From positions 1 through 64,000 of the forward strand of contig NZ_JBGQQU010000011.1 of NCBI RefSeq assembly GCF_045528445.1: a DNA stretch of 64,000 nucleotides. The letters run 5' to 3'. This document shows positions 17,605 to 25,316 of the stretch, piece after piece. Source of the stretch: Desemzia sp045528445 (lineage in GTDB: Bacteria > Bacillota > Bacilli > Lactobacillales > Carnobacteriaceae). A program made the position numbers and the translations under genes. The number at the start of each line of letters is the position of its first letter. Position 1 is the first letter of the stretch. The notes below the pieces were generated by a model. It saw nothing but the letters and a program-made list of their open reading frames with translations, ran no database searches and was not told where the DNA came from.

Positions 17605-18564
17605 TTATTTTTTGCTTTTCACTTGTTTTTCAGCGATTCTCAATTTTGCGCTTCTCGCTCGATTATTTTGTTCCAGTTCTTCTTCACTAGGCAAAATAGG
17701 TTTGCGGGTAATGATTTTTAGTTCAGGCATGTACTCAGTGGGTAATACTGGCAGTCCTGGAGGCAATTCAGGGCCTCTGGCACGATCTTTGTATATTGAT
17801 TGGACGATTCGGTCCTCTAAAGAATGAAACGTGATCACGCTGATTCTCCCTTTGACAGTTAACAAATCGATAGCTTTTTCCAACGATTCCTCTACCGCTG
17901 ACAATTCATCATTTACAGCAATCCGTATAGCTTGGAAAGTCCTTTTAGCTGGGTGTCCGCCTTTTCTTCTGGCTGGAGCAGGAATTCCCTCTTTAATCAA
18001 CTCTACTAATTCTCCAGTTGTTTCAATAGGAGCAATCTCTCGCGCTTTTTCAATTTTTCTGGCGATTTGTTTAGAAAATTTTTCTTCTCCGTAACGATAA
18101 AAGATTTTGACTAATTTTTCATAAGGCCATTCATTGACAACAATACGAGCTGTCAGTAGTGAATCAGTATCCATTCTCATATCTAAGGGTGCATCTTGAT
18201 GGTAACTAAATCCACGCTCAGCTTGATCTAATTGTGGAGAAGAAACTCCTAGGTCGTATAAAATACCATCTACAGCATCAACATTTCGTTCATTCAACTC
18301 TTCTGTGATATTTCGGAAATTCGATTTGATAAAAGTGACCATTCCCTTTTCAATATATCCAGCAAGCTTTTCTTTTGCATTTGCGATAGCTGTTTCATCT
18401 TGATCAAATGCATATAAGTGACCATTTTCATTTAATTGGGACAACAAATATTCACTATGTCCCGCTCCTCCAAGTGTGCAATCTACATAAATTCCATCAG
18501 GAGAAATAGATAATCCATCTACTGTCTCATGCAGTAAGACTGTTTCGTGTTTAAATTCAGGCAT
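17605..18564 (-). CDS. rsmH: 16S rRNA (cytosine-1402-N4)-methyltransferase RsmH
   Basis: RsmH (MraW) methylates N4 of C1402 in the ribosomal decoding centre using S-adenosylmethionine. The SAM motif (YVDCTLGGAGHSEYLL) is near residues 27-42, DLGVSSPQLD near 105-114, and HPAKRTFQAIRI further on. I place the start at ATG 18564, with GGGAG 6-7 nt upstream; the preceding TTG would add one residue. It is the second gene of the dcw cluster, after mraZ. Confidence 0.97.
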   Translation of the reverse strand: MPEFKHETVLLHETVDGLSISPDGIYVDCTLGGAGHSEYLLSQLNENGHLYAFDQDETAIANAKEKLAGYIEKGMVTFIKSNFRNITEELNERNVDAVDGILYDLGVSSPQLDQAERGFSYHQDAPLDMRMDTDSLLTARIVVNEWPYEKLVKIFYRYGEEKFSKQIARKIEKAREIAPIETTGELVELIKEGIPAPARRKGGHPAKRTFQAIRIAVNDELSAVEESLEKAIDLLTVKGRISVITFHSLEDRIVQSIYKDRARGPELPPGLPVLPTEYMPELKIITRKPILPSEEELEQNNRARSAKLRIAEKQVKSKK

Positions 18565-18593
18565 CAATATCTCCCTTTCATCTTCTCGAGTAG

Positions 18594-19025
18594 TTAAAAC
18601 CCAAAATCGATCATATTTTCAGCGATGTCTTCATAAGATTCTTCTGCTTCCAAAGCATATTCAGACCATCTTTCATTGCTCCAAATTTCAATGCGCTCAG
18701 AAACTCCAATGACATGACATTCTTTGTCTAATTTTGCATATTGTCGTAAATTTTGAGGAATGTTGATTCTTCCTTGCTTGTCTAATTCACATTCCGTTGC
18801 TGCTGAATAAAAGAAACGTGTAAACTGCCGAGCATCTTTTTTAGCCAACGGCAATTGCTTCAGTTTTTCTTCTAAATCAGACCATTCTTCTTGCGGGTAT
18901 CCAAATAAACAGCCATCTAAACCACGAGTAATAATAAATTTCTCGCCTAAATCTTCTCTAAATTTAGCGGGCATAATCAAACGGCCTTTTGCGTCGATAT
19001 TATGCTGGTATTCACCGATAAGCAT
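18594..19025 (-). CDS. mraZ: Transcriptional regulator MraZ
   Basis: MraZ is an AbrB/SpoVT-fold DNA-binding protein that represses its own dcw operon in E. coli and acts on mraZ promoters in other bacteria. The 143-residue protein carries two MraZ repeats (GEYQHNIDAKGRLIMP near the start; TECELDKQGRINIPQNLR near residue 75), each with the DxxGR motif. Start 19025 follows GGGGTGA by 9 nt and gives the standard MLIGEYQH beginning; a longer ORF reads through that site. It is the first gene of the cluster, with candidate operator repeats just upstream. Confidence 0.96.
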   Translation of the reverse strand: MLIGEYQHNIDAKGRLIMPAKFREDLGEKFIITRGLDGCLFGYPQEEWSDLEEKLKQLPLAKKDARQFTRFFYSAATECELDKQGRINIPQNLRQYAKLDKECHVIGVSERIEIWSNERWSEYALEAEESYEDIAENMIDFGF

Positions 19026-19066
19026 GTTTACTGTCACCCCTATCATTTTTATTTAAATTCAGTCTA

Positions 19067-19093
19067 CCACAATCCCCCACTTTCCACCACCAC
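19067..19093 (-). promoter_or_regulatory. Candidate MraZ operator repeats
   Basis: On the minus strand GTGG occurs at 19090-19087, 19080-19077 and 19070-19067, spaced exactly 10 bp, with one further GTGG just upstream. In E. coli MraZ binds direct repeats of TGGG-type boxes separated by 5 nt, also a 10 bp period. The site lies 42-68 bp before the mraZ start codon. The rest of the gap up to 19360 shows nothing I can name. Confidence 0.55.
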
Positions 19094-19360
19094 AATCCAA
19101 AAAAATTCTCAACTTTTTCCGAACCTTATATAACGCTTCCATTACTGACATTACATTAAGATCAGAAATATATCACGAGATTTCTTTTGTCTCATTTTAG
19201 TTACTTCCGTTGAAATTTTTTATACATTTAAGAAAAAGAGGCTTTTTTTGCAATTAATGGTACGAAGTGGAGATTCTTTATAGATAGTAGTTAAACTATT
19301 TCTTCCATACTGTAATAGCTTTATAATAGGCTCTTCAGATAAAAAACGGTTCTACATCAT

Positions 19361-19672
19361 TTGACGTTGGTAAGTGAAAAAAAATTAATTCCAAACCTTT
19401 AAAAAACTCATTCCTAGAAATTTTTAGAGGAATATGGGGTTGCTTATAGTCATGAAAGAGGATGCAATGGGAATTCCTTAACGTTAGCCTTTAGCCGTTA
19501 CGCTAAGTTTGTTCTGCGCTGCGCATACCATATCCGTACGTCGCTAACGCTCTAACGGCTACGGTAACGCTCGCAAGCCTTGAGACCCGGTTTTCGGCTC
19601 AAGCGTTCCCATGGCTCTCCATAAGCAACCCCGTAGGCCGGAGAAAATTTCTTTATCAACGCTAGAAGATGA
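19361..19672. repeat. Structured intergenic repeat, copy C
   Basis: This copy begins TTGACGTTGGTAAGTG and ends TATCAACGCTAGAAGAT, matching copy B at both ends. It contains the same internal inverted pair (GGTTGCTTATAG on the left; CCATAAGCAACC, its near-complement, on the right). The centre holds TCTAACGGCTACGG, shared with copy A, and CTTTAGCCGTTACGCTAAG, shared with copy B. It has no ORF with a start signal. It lies between the mraZ upstream region and the terminator at 19687-19715, at the T-tract side. Confidence 0.8.
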
Positions 19673-19678
19673 AGACCC

Positions 19679-19715
19679 AAAAAAAACAGAGCAGTGAGTT
19701 TATCTCACTGCTCTG
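19679..19715 (-). terminator. Terminator of the DUF3397 gene
   Basis: A perfect 12 bp inverted repeat (19687-19698 with 19704-19715, loop of 5) is followed on the minus strand by eight Ts. Repeat copy C starts about 7 bp beyond. Confidence 0.9.
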
Positions 19716-19776
19716 CTTAAATTCTTTTATGAAGTCTGCAACTTTTCCCACACTCATCCCCTGATGCATTACTCTT

Positions 19777-20151
19777 TTAAAGAGAAATAACGATAGTAGT
19801 GGCTGCTAATCCGTAATATGTAATCATTGAACTGATGAAAACAAAACGCCACCAGCTTTTGAAGAATTTATAATACAGAATTTCCCCTTTTTTTACGGCT
19901 AAATACAGTAATAGTATAATGGCGAGAGTAAATATAAAAATAAGGAAATATGGGAAAAGCGACATCCCAAATGTTAAAGAACTGATGATATGGATTCCTA
20001 CAATTAAATAAGGTACCAACAAGTCTGCCATTTTAACGGTTAACTGCTGCTTCATGAAGTGATGGTTAATTTTCTTATTGAAAAGCACAAATAATATTAT
20101 TGGCAATAACAACAACACTATGTACATTGCAACATTAGAATCCATCCACAT
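19777..20151 (-). CDS. DUF3397 family membrane protein
   Basis: The function is unknown. The 124-residue protein is mostly hydrophobic with four predicted membrane segments (about residues 8-24, 43-63, 66-86 and 103-122) joined by short basic loops. The pattern and its place near mraZ in Bacilli fit DUF3397. GGGGGA precedes the ATG; an ATG two codons later is an alternative start. It has its own terminator and lies downstream of rpmF, separated from it by the rpmF terminator. Confidence 0.75.
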   Translation of the reverse strand: MWMDSNVAMYIVLLLLPIILFVLFNKKINHHFMKQQLTVKMADLLVPYLIVGIHIISSLTFGMSLFPYFLIFIFTLAIILLLYLAVKKGEILYYKFFKSWWRFVFISSMITYYGLAATTIVISL

Positions 20152-20239
20152 TTTCTTGTCCCCCGTCCGTTCTTGATCGTTTCTCTATTAAATTGTACAA
20201 CATTTTCAACTTAATTACTCTAACAATTTGACAACAAAA

Positions 20240-20285
20240 TAGCAAAAAAAATAACCTTAAGAGATATTCTCAAGGTTATTTTTCA
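20240..20285 (-). terminator. Terminator of rpmF
   Basis: A stem AATAACCTT/AAGGTTATT (20250-20258 with 20272-20280), with an inner AGAGA/TTCT pairing, is followed on the minus strand by a run of eight Ts. Confidence 0.85.
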
Positions 20286-20315
20286 TTTATCCATTGAATC
20301 GACTATTCAATTCGA

Positions 20316-20495
20316 TTAAGCTTCTTTAGATGCTACCTCTTTTCCATCATAGAAACCGCATGATGCACATACGTGATGGCTTTTTTTCAATTCCCCACAG
20401 TTAGGGCAAGCGTTCATACCTGGTACTTCTAATTTAAAGTGAGTACGACGTCTATTTTTCTTAGCTTTTGATGTTCTTCTTGCTGGTACTGCCAT
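20316..20495 (-). CDS. rpmF: 50S ribosomal protein L32
   Basis: L32 is a small protein of the large ribosomal subunit. The 59-residue sequence begins AVPARRTSKAKKNRRRTH and carries two CxxC knuckles (CPNC and CASC) of the zinc-binding form. Start 20495 is fixed by AAGGAGG 7-8 nt upstream; a longer ORF simply runs through that site. It follows yceD closely, the standard yceD-rpmF pair of bacteria. Confidence 0.98.
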   Translation of the reverse strand: MAVPARRTSKAKKNRRRTHFKLEVPGMNACPNCGELKKSHHVCASCGFYDGKEVASKEA

Positions 20496-20548
20496 TCTAT
20501 ACACCTCCTTAAACAATTGTTTCATTTTCTATTTAACCTAGAAACAAG

Positions 20549-21124
20549 TTAGTCTTCTTCTTGATTACCGGATTCTTCTTGGTTAAAAAAATCTTTCAGA
20601 CCTGCAAAACGCGGATCTATTGTTTCTTCAGATTTTTTTTCTTCTGAATAATAGTAATCTTCTTCTGAAATTACCGTCCAATTATTTCCGCTTGGCATAT
20701 TATGAGCTTTCTCTTCTTCTTCAGTAAAAACTTGTAAAGGAAGATTAAGCAAAATCGTGTCTTCGATACTCTCTGACAAGTCGATCCAGTCATGCTCCAA
20801 ATAGATCACAACATTCTCTTCATCAACAGGTTTTTCATAAGAATCCGATTTTGGAATATAAACTTCATCTATCACAAAATCCATCGGAAATAATACAGGT
20901 TCTAGTGATCTTGCAGAAGGAAGTGTTAATTTCAATGAAACATTCATATGAAGAATTAATTCATCATCATTAACAGTTAAGATTCCATCTAAATGAATGG
21001 GTGAAACGTCTAATATTTCTTCTTCTCTTTTTACTAAAGATTCTTTCAAATCTACGTTGTCAGAAAAGACGAATGGCTCATTTAGATATCGTTTTAATTC
21101 GTTTAGTGACCACTTCATTTTCAT
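20549..21124 (-). CDS. yceD: YceD family protein (DUF177)
   Basis: YceD/DUF177 proteins are linked to 23S rRNA accumulation in bacteria and plants; the mechanism is not known. The 191-residue protein shows the family stretch with LDGILTVNDDELILHMNVSLKLTLPSARSLEPV near the middle and an acidic C-terminus. In some relatives a cysteine motif sits in this position; here it is absent. Start 21124 follows AGGAGTG by 6 nt. It is cotranscribed with rpmF. Confidence 0.9.
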   Translation of the reverse strand: MKMKWSLNELKRYLNEPFVFSDNVDLKESLVKREEEILDVSPIHLDGILTVNDDELILHMNVSLKLTLPSARSLEPVLFPMDFVIDEVYIPKSDSYEKPVDEENVVIYLEHDWIDLSESIEDTILLNLPLQVFTEEEEKAHNMPSGNNWTVISEEDYYYSEEKKSEETIDPRFAGLKDFFNQEESGNQEED

Positions 21125-21233
21125 TTTTTTCACTCCTAAAGCAACAAAATTTATTATACTAGTGAAAAAATCCTTTGTCAAGATATTTTACCTTACACCT
21201 AAAAGTTATTTTCAGCTTATTTAAAGCATCTTT

Positions 21234-22430
21234 TCACTTCTTTTTTTGCAACGGTGAACGATTAAAGTCTTGGTCATCTTGATTTTGTTTCACTGCCAAT
21301 TGATACACTTTACCTGCTAGAATATCCATTTCCCATAAAGAGTTGTTTTTTTGATTCAAACGACTAATGATCGGTAAAGGAACTTCTTTTTTCACTTCAC
21401 TTAAATAGCGTTGCCCTTTTTCTGTAAATCCTAACACACGAATAGCCTTCGGACTTCGTAAAGCTTCTTGCATGTCTGTTTTTTTCAATTGCAGCAACAC
21501 ATAGATAAACAATCGTTGCAGGCGCACCCACGGGTATCGTTTTGTCTTTACCAATTCAATAAAGTGTTCAAAGGAATCGGCTTCAATTGCTTTTTGTTTC
21601 AATCGATGCTCAATACCTTCGTTCATTTGGTAAATTTCTCTTAGTTGCTCTTCTGACTGAAGGATCAGTTGATAATTTAAAAAGGGCCAAAATTTTTCCC
21701 AATTAGCAAAATCACTTTGTTGAAGGCTATCTAACGTTGCCGGCGGGACAGCTGTTTGAATAGCTGCTAATTTCTCAGAACCTTCAGCAGCTTTCAACAA
21801 TACTTTTCGCAATGCCGTAGCACTTTGAAAGGGTGTATCCCCCAATTTTTCATCATGATATCCAGATCCAACACGTTTGACTGGATATAGGGTCATGGGC
21901 TTAGGATAGCGACTGTTTTCTTTCGCGTAAGCTAATCCTAAGATAGTATTCGGGGCTCCAACATTGAGTTCGTTACCTGGTATAACAGCTCTCACTGCTT
22001 GCTGCATTTGAGCCGCATAAGTCTCGCCATTATTCTTCAGCTGCCTGAACTTAGCTTCGATCTCTTTTTCATGGCGATCCCAGTTTTCAGTAAATAGCTG
22101 AAATTTCTCTCCGGTACCACTTTCAGTACCAAACGAGAGAGAATCACACTGCAGCGCTTGAAGAAGAGAAACACCGCCTTTAGCGAAATAATCAGCTGGT
22201 TGGACACTAAATGCTACCGGCAACTCAATGACCAGATCTGCTCCGGAAGACAACGCCATGTCTGCACGGTGCCATTTATCTACTATTGCGGGTTCTCCAC
22301 GCTGTAAAAAATTTCCACTCATGACAACGATGATCACTTCAGCCGAAGTCTGTTTTTTAGCCTCTTGTATTTGATACCGATGTCCATTATGGAAAGGATT
22401 GTATTCGGCGATAATTCCGCAACTTTTCAT
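21234..22430 (-). CDS. tmcAL: tRNA(Met) cytidine acetate ligase TmcAL (YlbM)
   Basis: TmcAL makes N4-acetylcytidine at the wobble base of elongator tRNA-Met from acetate and ATP. The nucleotidyltransferase fold is marked by GIIAEYNPFHNGHRYQ at residues 5-20, which includes the HxGH-like motif NGH, and by VMSGNFLQRGEPAIVDKW near 37-54. The 398-residue length is typical. It lies between yceD and the methyltransferase gene, an arrangement common in Bacilli. Confidence 0.93.
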   Translation of the reverse strand: MKSCGIIAEYNPFHNGHRYQIQEAKKQTSAEVIIVVMSGNFLQRGEPAIVDKWHRADMALSSGADLVIELPVAFSVQPADYFAKGGVSLLQALQCDSLSFGTESGTGEKFQLFTENWDRHEKEIEAKFRQLKNNGETYAAQMQQAVRAVIPGNELNVGAPNTILGLAYAKENSRYPKPMTLYPVKRVGSGYHDEKLGDTPFQSATALRKVLLKAAEGSEKLAAIQTAVPPATLDSLQQSDFANWEKFWPFLNYQLILQSEEQLREIYQMNEGIEHRLKQKAIEADSFEHFIELVKTKRYPWVRLQRLFIYVLLQLKKTDMQEALRSPKAIRVLGFTEKGQRYLSEVKKEVPLPIISRLNQKNNSLWEMDILAGKVYQLAVKQNQDDQDFNRSPLQKKK

Positions 22431-22472
22431 AGTTGGTCCACCCTTCTCATTTCATTCAGCAAAAATGAAACC

Positions 22473-23216
22473 CTATTTTGTTTCTTTGCGGCAAACGAAA
22501 AACCAGCGTGTTGAATCATTAAGTATCTTTCCTTTTCCATAATCTGCAGAGACTTCAACTGAAGTAAAACCGGCCTTTTTCAACATTGAAAGATACTGTT
22601 TGATTGGATAAGTTCGTTCTTTATGGGTCTCATCAAAACGCTCGTATAAATCGATCTCCTCTTGGTAAACAAAAAATGTTAAATCGTGTTCAATGGAATG
22701 CGAAAATTCTCCTACATAACTTTTCCATAAAAAACTGATTTCTTCGGTCTGATCGTTAAACGTATAGCCGGGAAAAATTTCATCGATCTGATGAATAGAA
22801 TGTACGTCAAACAGGAACACGCCATCTTCTGTCAAATGTTGGGAGATTTCTTCAAATGTTTTTTGAACAGCTTCTGCATCTGGCAGATAGCAGAGCGAAT
22901 CGCAATAACATGTCACAGCATCAAACTGTTCTACCACGCTTAAATCCAACATATTGCCAATGATAAAAGGAATCGCCATGTCTACTTCTTCAGCTCGCTC
23001 TTTTGCAAGAGCGATCATTTCAGAAGACAGATCCAATCCAGTAACCTGATAGCCTTCTTGTTTCATTTTAATGGCTAAATGACCTGCTCCGCAAGCCAGA
23101 TCCAATACATTTTCGTGTGTATCAGATAGGTTTTTTTTCGTGAAATCAATCCATAAATCGTATAGCTCTTCATCCATTAAATCATCATAGACTTGAGCGA
23201 AAATATTGTAACTCAT
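22473..23216 (-). CDS. Class I SAM-dependent methyltransferase (YqeM-like)
   Basis: The substrate is unknown. The 247-residue protein carries SAM motif I (VLDLACGAGHLAIKM) near residue 39 and motif II/acidic loop (VTGLDLSSEMIALA). It then has the small-molecule methyltransferase core (FDAVTCYCDSLCYL, GVFLFDVHS). Start 23216 overlaps the rsfS stop by 4 bp (ATGA) and gives MSYNIFAQVYDDLM, as seen in this family; the longer open frame is rsfS read out of phase. Its fixed place after rsfS suggests a role in translation or cofactor metabolism, which is inference only. Confidence 0.85.
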   Translation of the reverse strand: MSYNIFAQVYDDLMDEELYDLWIDFTKKNLSDTHENVLDLACGAGHLAIKMKQEGYQVTGLDLSSEMIALAKERAEEVDMAIPFIIGNMLDLSVVEQFDAVTCYCDSLCYLPDAEAVQKTFEEISQHLTEDGVFLFDVHSIHQIDEIFPGYTFNDQTEEISFLWKSYVGEFSHSIEHDLTFFVYQEEIDLYERFDETHKERTYPIKQYLSMLKKAGFTSVEVSADYGKGKILNDSTRWFFVCRKETK

Positions 23217-23575
23217 TCCGTGATCATACCGGAAATATCCACTAAAGGAGCATCGCTCCATAATTTTTCCAAGTTGTAGAATGAACGTTCTGTGTAGTGG
23301 AATACATGGACCACAACGTCTCCTAAATCGACTAAGATCCATTTAGCTGAATCTTTTCCTTCGATTTGTTTGACAGAATATCCAGCTTCTTCAACGCTGT
23401 CGACGATTGCTTCCGCAATTGCGACAACTTGTCGATCATTATTTCCATGCATGACTACAAAATGATCGGCTAAAAGAGAAATATTTCGTACATCCATTAC
23501 CATAATATCTTCCGCTCTTTTATCGTCCGCCGCTTTCACTACAAGTTCAAGCAATTCTTTATTTAATTCACTCAT
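23213..23575 (-). CDS. rsfS: Ribosomal silencing factor RsfS
   Basis: RsfS binds L14 on the large subunit and blocks subunit joining during slow growth. The 120-residue protein shows the family core (ADHFVVMHGNNDRQVVAIAEAI; GKDSAKWILVDLGDVVVHVF). GGAGG lies 6-7 nt before the ATG. It is in the conserved order nadD-yqeK-rsfS-methyltransferase. Confidence 0.96.
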   Translation of the reverse strand: MSELNKELLELVVKAADDKRAEDIMVMDVRNISLLADHFVVMHGNNDRQVVAIAEAIVDSVEEAGYSVKQIEGKDSAKWILVDLGDVVVHVFHYTERSFYNLEKLWSDAPLVDISGMITE

Positions 23576-23585
23576 GTCTTTCCTC

Positions 23586-24197
23586 CTATTTGTTTGCTAC
23601 CCATTTATTGAAAGTAGCCACTGCTTTTGGGTAAATCTTTTTTTTCGTTTGAATCAAATGCATCAATGTCTGTTGCGTTTCATATGTCACAGCTGCTTCT
23701 AAATCGTTGGATGCAAGACTTCTTGCTTCGTCTACTCCAGAAAATTTTCTTCCCGGTTCAATAAAATCTGCCACATAAATCACTCGTTCTAATAAAGACA
23801 TTTCGCTTCTACCAATGGTATGGTAGCGAATCGCATTTAAGATGTCTTCATCCAAGAGGTGAAACTCTTTTTTGGCTATCTCTGCAGCGCATGGTCCATG
23901 CCATATATTGCTTCCATAGTCTAACAACTCTTCTTCCAAATGTTCATCAACAATAATCAGTTCTTTCATTTCATGATCAGGTCGCTCTTTAGCGTAATCA
24001 TGACAAAGAGCTGCAATACTAGCTGCTTCTACTGAGGCGCCGTATTTATCTGCTAATTGTATAGCAGTCTCTTCCACACCTAATACATGCTTGAACCGTT
24101 TGGAACTCATCTGTGTCTCCACTTGAGCTGCCAGTTTATCTCTTGACAGCGAGATGAATCGACCTGAATAAACAAGCTGTTCTGGTTTAAGTTTCAT
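23586..24197 (-). CDS. yqeK: HD-domain phosphohydrolase YqeK
   Basis: YqeK-type enzymes hydrolyse diadenosine tetraphosphate symmetrically to two ADP. The 203-residue protein carries the metal-binding HD residues in AALCHDYAKERP (about residue 60) and IWHGPCAAEIAKKEF. RYHTIGRSEMS and VIYVADFIEPGRKF are also family marks. I choose ATG 24197, which follows GAAGGG and overlaps the nadD end by 11 bp; the frame extends 11 codons further. Confidence 0.92.
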   Translation of the reverse strand: MKLKPEQLVYSGRFISLSRDKLAAQVETQMSSKRFKHVLGVEETAIQLADKYGASVEAASIAALCHDYAKERPDHEMKELIIVDEHLEEELLDYGSNIWHGPCAAEIAKKEFHLLDEDILNAIRYHTIGRSEMSLLERVIYVADFIEPGRKFSGVDEARSLASNDLEAAVTYETQQTLMHLIQTKKKIYPKAVATFNKWVANK

Positions 24198-24831
24198 AAC
24201 TATACAACCCTTCTTGATAAATGTACTCAAGAACTTTTTGAGGAATTAAATAATTCACTGTACAGCCGGTGGCAATTTTTTTTCTTAAAGAAGTTGAACT
24301 AACGGCTATTTCAGGAACATCTACCCAAATCAAAGGATATTGACTCTCAATCACATATCCCGGTCTTTTGACCCCTACAAATTGAATCAATTGAGCCAAT
24401 TCATCGATCTTATGCCATTTGGGCAGATAGTTCACCATGTCTGCACCAATAATAAAATAGTATTCTGTATCTGGATTCTGCTGAGTTAACTGCAGCATTG
24501 TCTCATAGGTATAGCTTTTTCCGCCACGTTCAATTTCAATCGTTTCAAGATCAAACTTAGGATTGTCTTGAATAGCTCTTTCCACCATTTTTAACCGATG
24601 CTCAGCCGCAATTGTTTTCTTAGTATCCACATGCGGCGGAGCAGCGGTAGGCATAAAATAGACTTTGTCTAATCCCAATTGTTGACATACTTGATCGGCA
24701 ATCATTAAGTGTGCAACATGTGGAGGATTAAAAGTTCCTCCAAGAATACCAACTCTTTTCTTTGTTGTGGTTTCAGCAACTGGTTCACTTAAAACCTGTG
24801 TCCGTTTCCCAGAAAAAAACGATTCTTTCAC
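24187..24831 (-). CDS. nadD: Nicotinate-nucleotide adenylyltransferase NadD
   Basis: NadD converts nicotinate mononucleotide and ATP to deamido-NAD. The nucleotidyltransferase motif GGTFNPPH is at residues 31-38 and the C-terminal ISTT-like motif reads VSSTSLRKK. A 25-residue hydrophilic N-terminal extension precedes the catalytic fold, as in some Enterococcus proteins. The start is GTG at 24831, with GGAG about 10 nt upstream. A long hairpin separates it from yhbY, which is transcribed first. Confidence 0.95.
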   Translation of the reverse strand: MKESFFSGKRTQVLSEPVAETTTKKRVGILGGTFNPPHVAHLMIADQVCQQLGLDKVYFMPTAAPPHVDTKKTIAAEHRLKMVERAIQDNPKFDLETIEIERGGKSYTYETMLQLTQQNPDTEYYFIIGADMVNYLPKWHKIDELAQLIQFVGVKRPGYVIESQYPLIWVDVPEIAVSSTSLRKKIATGCTVNYLIPQKVLEYIYQEGLYSYET

Positions 24832-24873
24832 ACGACTTCCACTCCTTCTTACCTGTGTGCTCTTAGACGCGTT

Positions 24874-24973
24874 GCGAAAGGCAGCTCACACTACCGTTTC
24901 ACAACCACAACTGTTTGGAAAGAACCCTAAACTGTTGTGGTCGTGAAACGTCCGGTGAGCTAAACGCCTTTCT
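24874..24973 (-). repeat. Long imperfect hairpin between yhbY and nadD
   Basis: Two arms of about 40 nt (24876-24915 and 24927-24972) pair in blocks: GAAAGGC/GCCTTTC, AGCTCAC/GTGAGCT, CGTTTCAC/GTGAAACG and ACCACAAC/GTTGTGGT, with a loop near 24915-24927. There is no T-tract, so it is not a standard terminator. It starts at the yhbY stop codon and ends about 40 nt before the nadD start. Confidence 0.8.
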
Positions 24974-25285
24974 TCACGCTCTTGGTATTTCTAATGATAC
25001 TTTACGGTATTTTTCTTGCGTCGAAGGTTTGTACAGCACAATTACTCGGCCAATTTTTTGAACGGCTTGACATCCTACTGCCTGTTCAATTTCTTCAGCC
25101 ACTTCTGGAACTTCTTCATCTGAGTTTTGCAGAATGGATACTTTGATCAATTCTCTTTTTTCTAATGCTTCCCCGATTTGTTTTAACATATCCGGATTCA
25201 TTCCGTTTTTCCCAATTTGAAAAATAGGATTTAAATGATGTGCTTTACTACGCAAAAAACTTTTTTGTTTTCCTGTTAAGGCCAT
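24974..25285 (-). CDS. yhbY: CRM-domain RNA-binding protein YhbY
   Basis: YhbY is a single CRM domain protein that associates with pre-50S particles. The 103-residue sequence shows the family pattern (LTGKQKSFLRSKAHHLNPIFQIGKNG at the start, with a GKxG loop, and GRVIVLYKP near the end). TGGAG precedes the ATG. It follows yqeH in the conserved order yqeG-yqeH-yhbY-nadD. Confidence 0.94.
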   Translation of the reverse strand: MALTGKQKSFLRSKAHHLNPIFQIGKNGMNPDMLKQIGEALEKRELIKVSILQNSDEEVPEVAEEIEQAVGCQAVQKIGRVIVLYKPSTQEKYRKVSLEIPRA

Positions 25286-25316
25286 GCTGATTCTCCATTT
25301 CTGTATACGAACTTTT

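Noticed and set aside
22473..23342. 289-residue version of the methyltransferase
   Set aside because: The extra N-terminal 42 residues are rsfS read in another frame; the ATGA overlap start at 23216 gives the family-typical N-terminus.
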